A stretch of 64,000 nt of DNA from JAEUIX01 sp964611125 (GTDB taxonomy: Bacteria > Planctomycetota > Phycisphaerae > Phycisphaerales > UBA1924), in assembly GCA_964611125.1 (NCBI GenBank), contig CAZSZO010000002.1:1-64000 (forward strand). The letters are read 5' to 3'. A program made the position numbers and the translations under genes. A model generated the notes under the pieces. That model had not been told where the DNA came from. It worked only from the letters and a program-made list of their open reading frames with translations, and did not search any database. This document shows positions 16,216-24,436 of the stretch, piece after piece (position 1 is the first letter of the stretch; the number at the start of each line of letters is the position of its first letter).

Positions 16216-17289
16216 ATGACCCACTTGAACTGGTGGACGATTGCCTTGATCACCTGCCTGACGCCCGTGTTGGCGTCGGCCAATCTGGCCCAGCCCGGCG
16301 GCGGCCCCCCGGGGGCGCCTCCCGGCCCCCCGCCCGATCGCGCTGAGCGCGAGCGCCCCGCTGGCCGCGAGCGCGGGCCCGGCCCCGGCCGCGACCAGCG
16401 CGACGATCGGCCGCCGCCCCCTCCCCCTGGGGCCGGCTTCGGCGGCCCCGACTTCGGACCTCGCGGCGGCGGCGGTGGCGGCGAACCGGGTGGCCCGGGC
16501 GGCCGGCGCGGCCGCATGGGTCCCGGCCCGGGGCCGGATCGTGACGACCGAGATCAGCGGATGGAAGGCCGTGGCGGCGGGGCTCCCCGCGGGCGCGAGG
16601 GTGGACCCGCCGAAGGTGGGCCCCGCGATCACCGGCCGGAAGGTCGCGACGGTGGCCCGCGTGGCGGTGGCCCCGAGTTCCGCGGCGACGGCGAGCTGCG
16701 CGACAAGCTGCGTCAACTGCGGGAATTGATGCAGGACCCGCGCGTGCGGGCCCTCGTCGAGCGGCGCTTCGCCGACCGGGATCGTGGCGGAGATCAGCGT
16801 GGCGAGTTCAGGGGCGGCGGACGCCGAGGCGAGGGCCGGCGCGACGAATGGCGCGATGACCGGCGACAGGGGCGATTCGATCGCAAGCACTTCCGCGACC
16901 AGTTCCGGCGCGACGATCGCCGGGGCCCCGAGGGGGGCCGGTTTGACCGCGGCCCCGGCTTTGACCGAGGCGGGCCGGGCCGGCGAGGTGGTCCGCAGGA
17001 CCTGCCGTCTCAGGACGGCTTCCGTGGGAACCCGGGCTTCCCGGGCGGGCCCGAAGGCATGGGCCCGCGGGGTGGCCGCGGCTTCGGCCCCGGCCCCCGT
17101 GACGATGGGTGGCGGCCCCGGTTCGACGGCCCCGGCTTCGATGGGCCCCCACGCGACTTTGAGCGGCGCGGCGGGCCCGGAGGTCCCCCGCCCCAGCGAG
17201 GCGGCCGGTTCGGCCCGCGCTCCGACGCGCAAGGTGACAACCTCGACCTGGGCGACCTCGACTTCCTCGCGGCGTCCGAAGGCCGCTGA
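16216..17289 (+). CDS. Exported Gly/Arg/Pro-rich, RGG-repeat protein
   Basis: This 357-residue protein has a signal peptide (WWTIALITCLTPVLASANLA). Nearly everything else is low complexity: poly-Pro and poly-Gly runs, then dozens of DRR, RGG and GRFD-type units with alternating Arg and Asp. A short helical island (DKLRQLRELMQDPRVRALVERR) occurs near residues 160-180, and the end turns acidic (LDLGDLDFLAAS). An AGGAG ribosome site precedes the ATG, and an intrinsic terminator follows at 17312. The composition suggests a disordered, exported polyampholyte that could bind polyanions or the cell wall. The gene at 48197 shares the Gly/Pro-rich style but is not a clear homologue. Confidence 0.75.
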   Translation: MTHLNWWTIALITCLTPVLASANLAQPGGGPPGAPPGPPPDRAERERPAGRERGPGPGRDQRDDRPPPPPPGAGFGGPDFGPRGGGGGGEPGGPGGRRGRMGPGPGPDRDDRDQRMEGRGGGAPRGREGGPAEGGPRDHRPEGRDGGPRGGGPEFRGDGELRDKLRQLRELMQDPRVRALVERRFADRDRGGDQRGEFRGGGRRGEGRRDEWRDDRRQGRFDRKHFRDQFRRDDRRGPEGGRFDRGPGFDRGGPGRRGGPQDLPSQDGFRGNPGFPGGPEGMGPRGGRGFGPGPRDDGWRPRFDGPGFDGPPRDFERRGGPGGPPPQRGGRFGPRSDAQGDNLDLGDLDFLAASEGR

Positions 17290-17311
17290 ACCCGCAGCGA
17301 GTTGATCCGCG

Positions 17312-17341
17312 CGGCCCCGTCCGATGTGACGGGGCCGTTTT
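17312..17341 (+). terminator. Intrinsic terminator of the RGG-repeat gene
   Basis: A 10-bp perfect stem CGGCCCCGTC (17312-17321) pairs with 17328-17337 across a 6-nt loop and is followed by TTTT. It lies 22 bp after the stop codon at 17289. Confidence 0.8.
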
Positions 17342-17355
17342 CATTGGCGTCCGCC

Positions 17356-18066
17356 TCAGCGCCGGGGCATGCCGAGCCACTCGAGGCGGAGCCGCTGCAG
17401 GCGCGAGAGCTTGCTGGCCAGCACATACACCGCGTCGCCGGTCCGCTTGGCGTTCAAGCGGGTGATCACCCGCCGGAAGCCCCGCGCCTCCAGAAACTCA
17501 TCGATCTGCGAGAGCCGGGCGTTGCCCGCGTAGAGCTCGACCTCCGAAACCTCGGAGATCACGGCCTCAACGCCCCGCCCCGCGGCGCCGCCTTCGACAA
17601 GCCCGCTGGCGCCCTTAAGCACCTCCAGCTCGAAACCCTGCACATCGAGGGCCAGCAGCGAGTAGTCGGCGGGGCTGAGCCCCTGATCGCGCAACAGGTC
17701 ATCGAGGCGGACGACCGGCACTTCGAAACGCCCGCCCTCAGTGAAACCTTGGTAGAGGCTGAGAACATCCTTGGGCGGCAGCAGCGAGTTGGACATCCCC
17801 TGGTTGCCTTCGAGGACGTGCATGGTGGCGACGCCGGGCTTCGAGCCGCAGGCGAGCTGGAAGGCCTGGACGCGCGGGTCGTTGGGCAGGTTGGCGACCA
17901 GCCGACGGAAGATTTCGGGCTGGGGTTCGAGCCAGAGCTGGCGTCGGAGGCCGGCCCGGTCGTAGTGGGCCCGCTCCTGGCCTTCATGGGCCCCGACGTG
18001 GATGACCCCCCGGGGGGCGACTCGGAATCGGCGGAGCGTGCTGGGAAGGCGGCTGTACAGACCCAT
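17356..18066 (-). CDS. FkbM-family methyltransferase
   Basis: This is a 236-residue SAM-dependent methyltransferase of the FkbM type, which methylates hydroxyl groups on sugars or natural products. The SAM-binding strand is GVIHVGAHEGQE near residue 20. The acidic follow-on is LWLEPQPEIFRRL, then MHVLEGNQGMSNSL, the EVPVVRLDDLL segment, and LLALDVQGFELEVLKGA, the usual FkbM LKIDVEG-like block. The length is normal and there are no membrane segments. It is divergent from the pseudopilin gene and convergent with the RGG-repeat gene, so the substrate is not suggested by neighbours. Confidence 0.9.
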   Translation of the reverse strand: MGLYSRLPSTLRRFRVAPRGVIHVGAHEGQERAHYDRAGLRRQLWLEPQPEIFRRLVANLPNDPRVQAFQLACGSKPGVATMHVLEGNQGMSNSLLPPKDVLSLYQGFTEGGRFEVPVVRLDDLLRDQGLSPADYSLLALDVQGFELEVLKGASGLVEGGAAGRGVEAVISEVSEVELYAGNARLSQIDEFLEARGFRRVITRLNAKRTGDAVYVLASKLSRLQRLRLEWLGMPRR

Positions 18067-18095
18067 TATCGGCGAGGGTATGGCGGCGGGCGATG

Positions 18096-18104
18096 TGGTA
18101 TGCT
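18096..18104 (+). promoter_or_regulatory. Candidate extended -10 promoter of the pseudopilin gene
   Basis: TGGTATGCT provides a TGn extension followed by TATGCT, 68 bp before the ATG at 18172, in the space between divergent genes. No clear -35 element is present, as is allowed for extended -10 promoters. Confidence 0.35.
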
Positions 18105-18171
18105 GATCTCAGAGCACTCGCTCGGTCCGTCCGCTCGATCATTGAACGAGCTCTTTTCGGGGAGCCACTGC

Positions 18172-18933
18172 ATGAGGCGCGCCTTCACGCTGGTTGAGCT
18201 GCTGGTCGTGATCGCCATCATCGGCGTGCTGGTGGCGCTCATCCTGCCTTCGCTGGCGGGCACGCGTGAGCTGGCCCGCACCGCGATCTGCCAGTCCAAC
18301 CAGAAGCAGATCATGCTGGCGATGACCAGCTATGCCATGGTCTACAAGACGCTCCCGGGCACCTACTGGCAGGGCCCGCGGAACCTCGACTGGAGCGGGC
18401 GCGAGAACGCGACCTACCGGGCCAATCCCGCGGCGTTTCGCCACCCGCTGCAGACCTCCGTGCTTTATGAGTACCTCAGCACCCTTGACCGGATCATGGA
18501 GTGCCCGACGGCCAAGCGCGCCGCCAACAAGCTCTTCGACTACACCATGGTCATCCGCTTCGCCGGGGCGCGGCTCGACCTGACCCACACGGTTGAGTAT
18601 CCGAGCAACCCGGCCTCCGCAGCGTCGCCGGTCAGGCTGTTCCCTTCGCTCCCCATTCTGGTTGAAGAGCACGAGAAGTTCTACAACCGCTCGTTCGACG
18701 ACGGCAGCTTCGCCGGCAGCGACCAGTGGACGACCCGTCACGCCCGGGGCGGGCACACGGCGTACCTCGATGGCTCCGCGACGCTCTTCCAACCGCCGGT
18801 GGGCGGCAGGGACGACACGGAGGAGGCCGCGGACCTCAACGCCTCCCTGCTGAGGCTGCGCAAGGGCAACCTGCGATTTCCGGTGAACAGCTCCAACGCG
18901 GCGGAGTGGGGCTGGGTGAACCGGCCGCGCTGA
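18172..18933 (+). CDS. Type II secretion-type pseudopilin/prepilin with long C-terminal domain
   Basis: This 253-residue protein has a class III signal: MRRA then FTLVELLVVIAIIGVLVALI, with cleavage before F5 and the conserved Glu at position 5 of the mature protein. Planctomycetes carry many such prepilins with a C-terminal H-X9-DG-type domain. Here the end contains HARGGHTAYLDGSATLFQPP, which fits. The start has a GGGGA ribosome site 8 bp upstream. It may be assembled by a system that uses the secretin at the left edge of the window. The exact partner is unknown, as no GspE/F-type genes are visible. Confidence 0.88.
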   Translation: MRRAFTLVELLVVIAIIGVLVALILPSLAGTRELARTAICQSNQKQIMLAMTSYAMVYKTLPGTYWQGPRNLDWSGRENATYRANPAAFRHPLQTSVLYEYLSTLDRIMECPTAKRAANKLFDYTMVIRFAGARLDLTHTVEYPSNPASAASPVRLFPSLPILVEEHEKFYNRSFDDGSFAGSDQWTTRHARGGHTAYLDGSATLFQPPVGGRDDTEEAADLNASLLRLRKGNLRFPVNSSNAAEWGWVNRPR

Positions 18934-19025
18934 AGCGGCCCGATGGCGGGCGCGCCAGCGCGTGCATGAATCGTTCACGAGCGAACGGCTGAGGGCTCCG
19001 GGGCGTACGCTGATTCCGGAGGAAT

Positions 19026-20468
19026 ATGCCCAACGCACACCCCGTGATTTCGTCCGACGCCGCGGCGTCGATCCGCACTCTGGGCGAGCTGCGACGCTCG
19101 GGCTGGCGCTCTCGTAGCGTCAAGCATGAACTGCGTGAGAACCTCACGGCGGCCCTGCGGCGGCGCGAGGAGCTCTTCCCGGGCATCGTGGGTTATGACG
19201 ACACGGTCATTCCTGAGATCGTCGGGGCGGTGCTGGCCGGCCACGACATGCTCTTCCTGGGCGAGAAGGGCCAGGCGAAGTCCCGGCTGATGAGGCTCCT
19301 GGGGCGGTTCCTGGACCCGCTGACGCCGTACCTCGACATCCCCGGCTCACCCGTGCACGAGGACCCGCTGAAGCCCATCACGAGCGCGGGGCGCGAGGCG
19401 CTGAAGCTGCGGGGGGATGACGCGCCGGTCCGCTGGTGGCCCCGGGAGGGGCGGTACGCCGAGCGGCTGGCCCCGGGGACCAAATTCGCCGACATCATCG
19501 GCGAGATCGACCCGGCGAAGCTGGCCCGCGGCGTGTCGATGGGGGCCGAGGAGGCGCTCCACTTCGGGCTGATCCCGCGGATGCACCGGGGCATCTTCGC
19601 GATGAACGAGCTGCCCGACCTGGATGACTCGGTGCAGGTGGGTCTGTTCAACATTCTCGAGGAGCGGGACGTCCAGATCCGCGGGTATCCGATCCGCTTC
19701 GATCTCGACATCCTGGTGCTCTTCTCGGCCAACCCGGGCACCTACAACCGCTCGGGCAAGGTGATCCCTCAGCTCAAGGACCGCATCGGCTCCACGATCC
19801 AGACGCACTACCCGCGCGAGCGCGATCTGGGCATCCGCATCATCGAGCAGGAGGCGGCTGAGATCGAGCAGCCCGGCGATGAACCGGTGATCGTGCCGCG
19901 ATTCATGAAGGAGATCGTCGAGGAGCTCTCGGTCGCCGCCCGCAAGAGCAAGCACGTTGACCATGTCAGCGGCGTTTCGGCCCGTTTCGGGATCGCCAAT
20001 CACAAGACCATGATCTCCAGCGCCCGCCGGCGGGCGATCATGCTGGGCGAAAGTCCCTCGGCGCCCCGGGTGAGCGACCTGGCCCACTTCCAGTCGTCGG
20101 CGGTGGGCAAGCTCGAGCTCGATCTGATGGGCTCCCACCAGTTGACCGAGAAGCAGGTGCTCGAGGCCCTGCTGGCCCAGGCCGTCAAGACCGTGTTCGA
20201 CGAGTATGTGACCAGGCACGGTCTGGACGCCATCGCCGATGTCTTCGGCAAAGGTGTCCGCGTGGAAGTCGGGGACATGCTCCCCAGCAGCCACTACGAG
20301 AAGCTCATGAAGCGGGCCCCGGGCGTGTGGGACAAGGCCTTTGAGGTGAACGCCGCGTCTGAGCCGGCGGTGCGGGCGAGCTGCATCGAGTTCGTGCTGG
20401 CCGGGATGTACGCCAGCGACCTGATCTCGCGCAGCTCCAAGCATGGGCGAGTAAGTTATGAGACTTGA
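19026..20468 (+). CDS. AAA+ ATPase, magnesium-chelatase (ChlI/BchI)-like
   Basis: This 480-residue AAA+ protein resembles chelatase/MoxR-type ATPases. The Walker A is GEKGQAKS (G79-S86), the Walker B is IFAMNELPDLDD, and a sensor-type LFSANPGTYN and arginine-containing LKDRIGSTIQTHYPRERD follow. The C-terminus is helical and longer than in MoxR. A GGAGG ribosome site precedes the ATG. Chelatase-type ATPases act with a VWA-domain partner, and the VWA gene at 21627 is the obvious candidate. The pair is separated by a toxin-antitoxin module. I infer a metal-insertion or protein-remodelling role; chlorophyll or cobalamin synthesis is not suggested by the neighbours. Confidence 0.88.
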   Translation: MPNAHPVISSDAAASIRTLGELRRSGWRSRSVKHELRENLTAALRRREELFPGIVGYDDTVIPEIVGAVLAGHDMLFLGEKGQAKSRLMRLLGRFLDPLTPYLDIPGSPVHEDPLKPITSAGREALKLRGDDAPVRWWPREGRYAERLAPGTKFADIIGEIDPAKLARGVSMGAEEALHFGLIPRMHRGIFAMNELPDLDDSVQVGLFNILEERDVQIRGYPIRFDLDILVLFSANPGTYNRSGKVIPQLKDRIGSTIQTHYPRERDLGIRIIEQEAAEIEQPGDEPVIVPRFMKEIVEELSVAARKSKHVDHVSGVSARFGIANHKTMISSARRRAIMLGESPSAPRVSDLAHFQSSAVGKLELDLMGSHQLTEKQVLEALLAQAVKTVFDEYVTRHGLDAIADVFGKGVRVEVGDMLPSSHYEKLMKRAPGVWDKAFEVNAASEPAVRASCIEFVLAGMYASDLISRSSKHGRVSYET

Positions 20469-20508
20469 TCGGGTGGCTCGGACGCGGAGGGAGGACTTGC
20501 GGAGCCGA

Positions 20509-20543
20509 TTGTACGACGTACAATTCTATTGTACTACGTACTA
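20509..20543. promoter_or_regulatory. Tandem operator-like palindromes upstream of the toxin-antitoxin genes
   Basis: TTGTACGACGTACAA (20509-20523) is a perfect 15-bp palindrome apart from its central base. TTGTACTACGTACTA (20529-20543) is a second copy with one degenerate end. Their centres are exactly 20 bp apart, about two helical turns, so two dimers could bind on one face. They lie 28-62 bp upstream of the antitoxin start, as expected for antitoxin-mediated autorepression. Confidence 0.7.
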
Positions 20544-20570
20544 TGGGCCGTCGCACCCAGGAGCTCCTTC

Positions 20571-20798
20571 TTGGTCAAGAACCTTCAGAAGTATGGCAAC
20601 AGCCACGCACTGGTGATCGACAGGGCGCTGATGGACGCGACGGGGATCACGCCCGATACGCTGCTGAGCATCACGGTGCATGGCGACACGCTCACGATCC
20701 GGCCGGCGAACGTTGGCGTGGGACCTCCGGGGATTTCAGACAGCTTGCGCCGTTTGCGGCCTCAGTACGCCGAGATGCTCAAGAACCTGGCCAAGTAG
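20571..20798 (+). CDS. AbrB/MazE-type antitoxin
   Basis: This 75-residue protein has a swapped-hairpin AbrB/SpoVT DNA-binding fold: VKNLQKYGNSHALVIDRALM, then a second beta-hairpin ending SITVHGDTLTIRP. A C-terminal helix (DSLRRLRPQYAEMLKNLAK) probably covers the toxin. The start is taken as TTG 20571 because AGGAG (20559-20563) lies 7 nt before it and the product begins at the conserved fold. An upstream ATG would start inside the operator. The Doc-type toxin gene follows 49 bp later. Doc toxins are usually paired with Phd antitoxins; here the antitoxin belongs to the AbrB class. Confidence 0.85.
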   Translation: MVKNLQKYGNSHALVIDRALMDATGITPDTLLSITVHGDTLTIRPANVGVGPPGISDSLRRLRPQYAEMLKNLAK

Positions 20799-20847
20799 CT
20801 CAACCCGGCGACCCACCCCGGCAACCCCACCCCGGTGACCCAAGCCC

Positions 20848-21243
20848 ATGCCGCCAGCAACCATCAAGTTCCTCAGTGTCGAGGACGTGCTGCTGATTCA
20901 CCAAGACACCATGGAGCACGAGGGCGGCGGCCGGGGCGTGCGCGAGCTGGCGCTGCTGACGTCGGCGGTGATGATGCCGCAGCAGTGCTTCGCGGGCGAG
21001 TATCTGCACCCGGATTTGGCGGCGATGGCGGGCGCCTACTTGTTCCACCTCTGCCGGAACCACCGGTTCATCGATGGGAACAAGCGGGCGAGCGCGATGG
21101 CGATGCTCGTCTTTCTCGATGTCAACGGGTGCACGGTGCTGCCGCGCCAGGAGGATCTGGAGAAGACGACCTTCGCGGTCGCGGCCGGAGAATTGACCAA
21201 GGAACAGGTGACGAACTGGCTTCGCAGCGTGATGCCTGGGTGA
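20848..21243 (+). CDS. Doc-type (death-on-curing, Fic fold) toxin
   Basis: This 131-residue toxin has the family motif HRFIDGNKRAS (H72 to S82), matching the Doc/Fic HxFx[D/E]GNKR signature with catalytic H72, the D76-G77-N78 loop and R80. Doc phosphorylates elongation factor Tu and stops translation. The N-terminal IKFLSVEDVLLIHQDTM and LLTSAVMMPQQCF segments are typical of the family, and the length is usual. All catalytic residues are present, so the toxin looks intact. It is transcribed after the AbrB-type antitoxin and lies between the AAA+ and VWA genes. Confidence 0.93.
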   Translation: MPPATIKFLSVEDVLLIHQDTMEHEGGGRGVRELALLTSAVMMPQQCFAGEYLHPDLAAMAGAYLFHLCRNHRFIDGNKRASAMAMLVFLDVNGCTVLPRQEDLEKTTFAVAAGELTKEQVTNWLRSVMPG

Positions 21244-21376
21244 GCGGAAAGTGAACGAATTGGTTCGCCGCGACCGTTCGGATGACTTTTGCTGAATTCT
21301 GGGCAGAAAGCGAACGGCGCCGCTCCGAATCGGTAAGAACTCAGGGAACGACGCTTTCCCGCTTCGGAGGATCTCC

Positions 21377-21595
21377 ATGCGATTCAGCTCGATTCGGCTC
21401 AACGCGGCTCAGAAGGCGGCGATTTTCCTGACTGCCGTGTGTGCGGGCCTGGTTGGGTTCGCGATCGCCACCCGCCCGGCGAACAACGGCTTGGGCGATC
21501 TCAGCGCGGTAGGCCTGCTGCTGTCGTCATCGGCCTGTGCGGTTGCGGGGACCTTTGATCGTCGGGCGCGGCCGTGCGCGCAGACAAGCGCGTGA
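21377..21595 (+). CDS. Small membrane protein, hypothetical
   Basis: This is a 72-residue reading preceded by a strong GGAGG ribosome site (21366-21370). It has two hydrophobic stretches (AAIFLTAVCAGLVGFAIA and LSAVGLLLSSSACAVAG) and a short basic tail. It is between the toxin gene and the VWA gene, 31 bp before the latter. The 133-bp stretch upstream (21244-21376) contains no gene. I do not recognise the protein; the ribosome site and membrane profile are the only support. Confidence 0.5.
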   Translation: MRFSSIRLNAAQKAAIFLTAVCAGLVGFAIATRPANNGLGDLSAVGLLLSSSACAVAGTFDRRARPCAQTSA

Positions 21596-21626
21596 CCGGC
21601 GTTCCTTGGAGGGGGCAAGAATCGGC

Positions 21627-23426
21627 ATGACCGAACCATCATCGGGCGACAGCGGACGGGCCCCGGGCAGGGGCCTGGGCGGGATCGTTCACACCTACCA
21701 GAAGTATGACCCCAAGAACTTCCCCCCGCCCACCAGCGAGCCGCCCGACCTGGCCTCGCTGGCGATGGAGCACATGCTCCGCTTCGGCAACACCCGCGGC
21801 CTGACTCCCGAGGAGCTGGCCCGGGCGGTGAAGCTCGATCCCTCGCAGATCGCCGGGATGGGCCCGCCGCTGAACGCCCTGATCGCGATGCTCGAAGAGC
21901 GGAAGCGGAAGATCCTGGAAACGTACGAGGTGGAGAGCGCTCGGGCCCAGAGCGAACGTGACGTGGCCAGCGCCGCTCGCGACGCCAGGCCGCCGGCCAA
22001 GCAGCGGAGCGCCTTTGACAAGGCCGTGCGCGATCAGTCGATCCCCGACCTGGAGCGGCTGTATGACGCGCAGCGGGATGACACGTCACCGTTCGCCCAG
22101 GAGTTGATGCGTGTGATCGGCGCGGCGGCGACGCGCTATCAGGTGGATGAACTGGCCGCGAAGTACGCGTTTACGGGGCGCGAGGAGCTCTCGCCCGCCG
22201 ACGCCCTGGCGATCAAGGAGGAGCTGGAATCGATCGACCGCCTGCTGGAGCAGCTCAAGCAGGCGATGAAGGACGCGCAGATCGGCATCATCGACATGGA
22301 GGAGCTGGCGGAGTTCGCCGAGCAGGAGCAGATCGAGGCCCTCAAGCAGCTCCAGCAGCAGATCGAGGATTACATCCGCCAGGAGGCGGAGCGGCAGGGG
22401 CTGGAGCAGGGTCGGCAGGGCTTCCAGCTCACGCCGCAGGCGATGAGGCTCTTTCAGGGCAAGGTGCTCCAGGAGATCTTCTCTTCGCTGCAGGCGGCCC
22501 GCAGCGGGCGGCACGCGGGGCCGATCCTGGGCGACGGCCCGATCGAGCTCCCCAAGACCAAGCCCTACGAGTTTGGCGACTCGCTGGCGGGGATGGACGC
22601 CCCGGCGTCGTTCGTCAACGCGATGGTGCGGCGGGCGTCAGAAGCGGGGGGGCGCGAAAGGGCCGGGCCGAGCGTGCGCGGGGACGCCGGCGAGGGCCCG
22701 GACGCGCCCGATTCGCCCTATCTGCTGCCCGAGGACATCGAGATTCATCGCACGCGGAACACCCCCAAGTGCGCCACGGTGGTGCTGCTCGACATGTCGG
22801 GGTCGATGCGCTATGACGGCCAGTATGTCAACGCCAAGCGGATGGCCCTCGCGCTCGACGGGCTGATCCGGCGCGAGTATCCGGGCGATTTCCTGGCCTT
22901 CGTCGAGTGCTACACGTTCGCCAAGCGGCGGCACATCAGCGAAATCCCCGCGCTGCTGCCCAAGCCGGTGACGATCCACCAGCCGGTGGTCCGCCTGCGG
23001 GCCGACATGAGCAAGCCCGACATGTCGGAGATGACGATCCCCGGGCACTTCACAAACCTGCAGCAGGGAATCCGGCTGGCGCGGCAGCTGCTGTCGGGGC
23101 AGGAGACGCCCAACCGCCAGATCCTGCTGATCACCGACGGACTGCCGACGGCCCACTTCGAGGACGAGCAGCTCTACATGCTCTACCCGCCTGATCCGCG
23201 CACCGAGGAGGCGACGATGCGCGAGGCGAGCGCCGCCGCGAAGGAGGGGGCGGTGATCAACTTCTTCCTGCTGCCCAACTGGTGGCAGAGCAGCGAAGAC
23301 GTGGCCTTCGCCCACCAGATCGCCGAGCGGACCAAGGGGCGGGTCTTCTTCGCCGGCGGCAAGGAGCTTGAGCGGTTCGTGCTGTGGGACTATGTGAGCA
23401 ACCGCCGGCGCGTACTGGGGGCGTGA
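21627..23426 (+). CDS. VWA-domain protein, putative partner of the AAA+ ATPase
   Basis: This 599-residue protein has a long charged, helical N-terminal half (coiled coil around residues 200-270, rich in Glu/Gln) and a C-terminal von Willebrand A domain. The MIDAS motif is DMSGSM starting at residue 389, followed by YVNAKRMALALDGLI and a DGLPT segment. There is no signal peptide, so it is cytoplasmic. A GGAGGG ribosome site precedes ATG 21627; an earlier in-frame start at 21537 would overlap the small membrane gene. VWA proteins of this design pair with chelatase/MoxR-type ATPases, here the gene at 19026. Confidence 0.9.
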   Translation: MTEPSSGDSGRAPGRGLGGIVHTYQKYDPKNFPPPTSEPPDLASLAMEHMLRFGNTRGLTPEELARAVKLDPSQIAGMGPPLNALIAMLEERKRKILETYEVESARAQSERDVASAARDARPPAKQRSAFDKAVRDQSIPDLERLYDAQRDDTSPFAQELMRVIGAAATRYQVDELAAKYAFTGREELSPADALAIKEELESIDRLLEQLKQAMKDAQIGIIDMEELAEFAEQEQIEALKQLQQQIEDYIRQEAERQGLEQGRQGFQLTPQAMRLFQGKVLQEIFSSLQAARSGRHAGPILGDGPIELPKTKPYEFGDSLAGMDAPASFVNAMVRRASEAGGRERAGPSVRGDAGEGPDAPDSPYLLPEDIEIHRTRNTPKCATVVLLDMSGSMRYDGQYVNAKRMALALDGLIRREYPGDFLAFVECYTFAKRRHISEIPALLPKPVTIHQPVVRLRADMSKPDMSEMTIPGHFTNLQQGIRLARQLLSGQETPNRQILLITDGLPTAHFEDEQLYMLYPPDPRTEEATMREASAAAKEGAVINFFLLPNWWQSSEDVAFAHQIAERTKGRVFFAGGKELERFVLWDYVSNRRRVLGA

Positions 23427-23446
23427 GGCCCGCCGACAACAGGGCT

Positions 23447-23484
23447 GAAAATAAGGCGGCCGGGCGATGGCGTCGCCCGGCCGC
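23447..23484 (-). terminator. Intrinsic terminator between convergent genes
   Basis: A perfect 12-bp stem (23456-23467 with 23473-23484, loop TGGCG) is followed on the minus strand by CTTATTTTC. It ends the minus-strand gene at 23519 and may also stop read-through from the VWA gene. Confidence 0.8.
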
Positions 23485-23518
23485 GGCTCTTGGTCGAGGG
23501 ACTCAGGGGTCGGGGGCT

Positions 23519-24079
23519 TCAGAGGGTGCGGACAATGGCGTCGGCGCGGCGCACCTGCACGGTGTAGGGGGTCCCGGCGACGAACACGGTGATCTGGTTC
23601 ACGCAGCCGGGGGTGTTGAACGAGCCTGCGACCTCGAAGCCGGTCAGGCACTGGGTGACGAAGCCGTGCCCGTGCGGGCCCTGGACCGGGGCGAGGTTCC
23701 GCAGGGTGATGATCTGCTCGCCGAAGCGGCGGGTGCGCTCCAGCGAGGTGGCGAAGCCGGGGGTGGGGTTCTGCCCCTTGGCGACCAGCACGATGGTGTC
23801 GCCGGCCTGGTACGCGTCGAGGTCGAGTGAGAGCGGCGCGGCTTCGCAGGGCGCCGGGGGGCAGATCGCGGGGGGCGGGGGGAACGGGCGGCGGCGATCG
23901 TCGTCGCGACCCAAAGAGATGGTGATGTTGCCGATGACCCCGCGGTCGCGATCCGGACCCCGCCAGCGCTTGTCCTTCGCGTCAGGCCCGGCGGCGATCA
24001 TCCCGACGGCGCCGACGGTCACGGCCGAGGCGAGGAGGATGCTGGCGGACTTCATCGAGAACACGTTGCCGGGGAACAT
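23519..24079 (-). CDS. Exported hypothetical protein
   Basis: This 186-residue protein has a signal peptide (SASILLASAVTVGAVGMIAA) and a charged Arg/Asp stretch after it. A Pro/Cys motif (PAICPPAPCEAAP) follows, then a beta-rich domain with cysteines near residues 140 and 156 that could form a disulfide. AAGGAG lies 7 nt before ATG 24079 and decides the start; the frame continues upstream only because it runs antisense through the tRNA. The 276-bp stretch between 24079 and the tRNA contains no other gene. I do not recognise the family. Confidence 0.75.
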   Translation of the reverse strand: MFPGNVFSMKSASILLASAVTVGAVGMIAAGPDAKDKRWRGPDRDRGVIGNITISLGRDDDRRRPFPPPPAICPPAPCEAAPLSLDLDAYQAGDTIVLVAKGQNPTPGFATSLERTRRFGEQIITLRNLAPVQGPHGHGFVTQCLTGFEVAGSFNTPGCVNQITVFVAGTPYTVQVRRADAIVRTL

Positions 24080-24312
24080 GGAAGGCTCCTTGATCTGGCG
24101 CGGCACACGCCGCGGGTGTCGCACACACCGATGTTGATTTCGCCGGCCAGTTTGGCCCGGATGCGACCGGCGGACCCGGGGCCGGGTGTAAGGGCTTGCC
24201 GGGCCATTTTCCAGCGTCTTTTGAGGGGGTTCGGCGTTCGGAAGGCCGCGTTGTTCTCGGCCCGATACAGGGGAGGCGGGGCGTCGGGCTGGGCGGAGTT
24301 GACGGCCTCGGC

Positions 24313-24343
24313 TTGCCACTGCGGCCGGTTTCCCGGCTATACT
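24313..24343 (+). promoter_or_regulatory. Candidate promoter of tRNA-Ile
   Basis: TATACT (24338-24343) lies 12 bp before the mature tRNA 5' end, a good -10 position. TTGCCA (24313-24318) is a possible -35 element at the long spacing of 19 bp. Confidence 0.5.
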
Positions 24344-24355
24344 CTCCGCCCATGC

Positions 24356-24429
24356 GGGCTTGTAGCTCAGTTGGTTAGAGCGCACGCTTGATAAGCGTGA
24401 GGTCGCTGGTTCGAGTCCAGCCAGGCCCA
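24356..24429 (+). tRNA. tRNA-Ile (anticodon GAT)
   Basis: The cloverleaf is complete over 74 nt. Acceptor GGGCTTG pairs with CAGGCCC (one G-U pair); the D stem is GCTC/GAGC, the anticodon stem CACGC/GCGTG with loop TTGATAA, and the T arm GCTGG-TTCGAGT-CCAGC. The anticodon GAT is at 24390-24392. The 3' CCA is not encoded. It is a single tRNA with no rRNA genes nearby, although tRNA-Ile(GAT) often lies in rRNA operons. Confidence 0.97.
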
Positions 24430-24436
24430 TTGCCGG

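Noticed and set aside
20529..20570. Upstream ATG start (20529 frame) for the AbrB-type antitoxin
   Set aside because: It would begin inside the second operator and add 14 non-conserved residues; AGGAG with 7-nt spacing points to TTG 20571.
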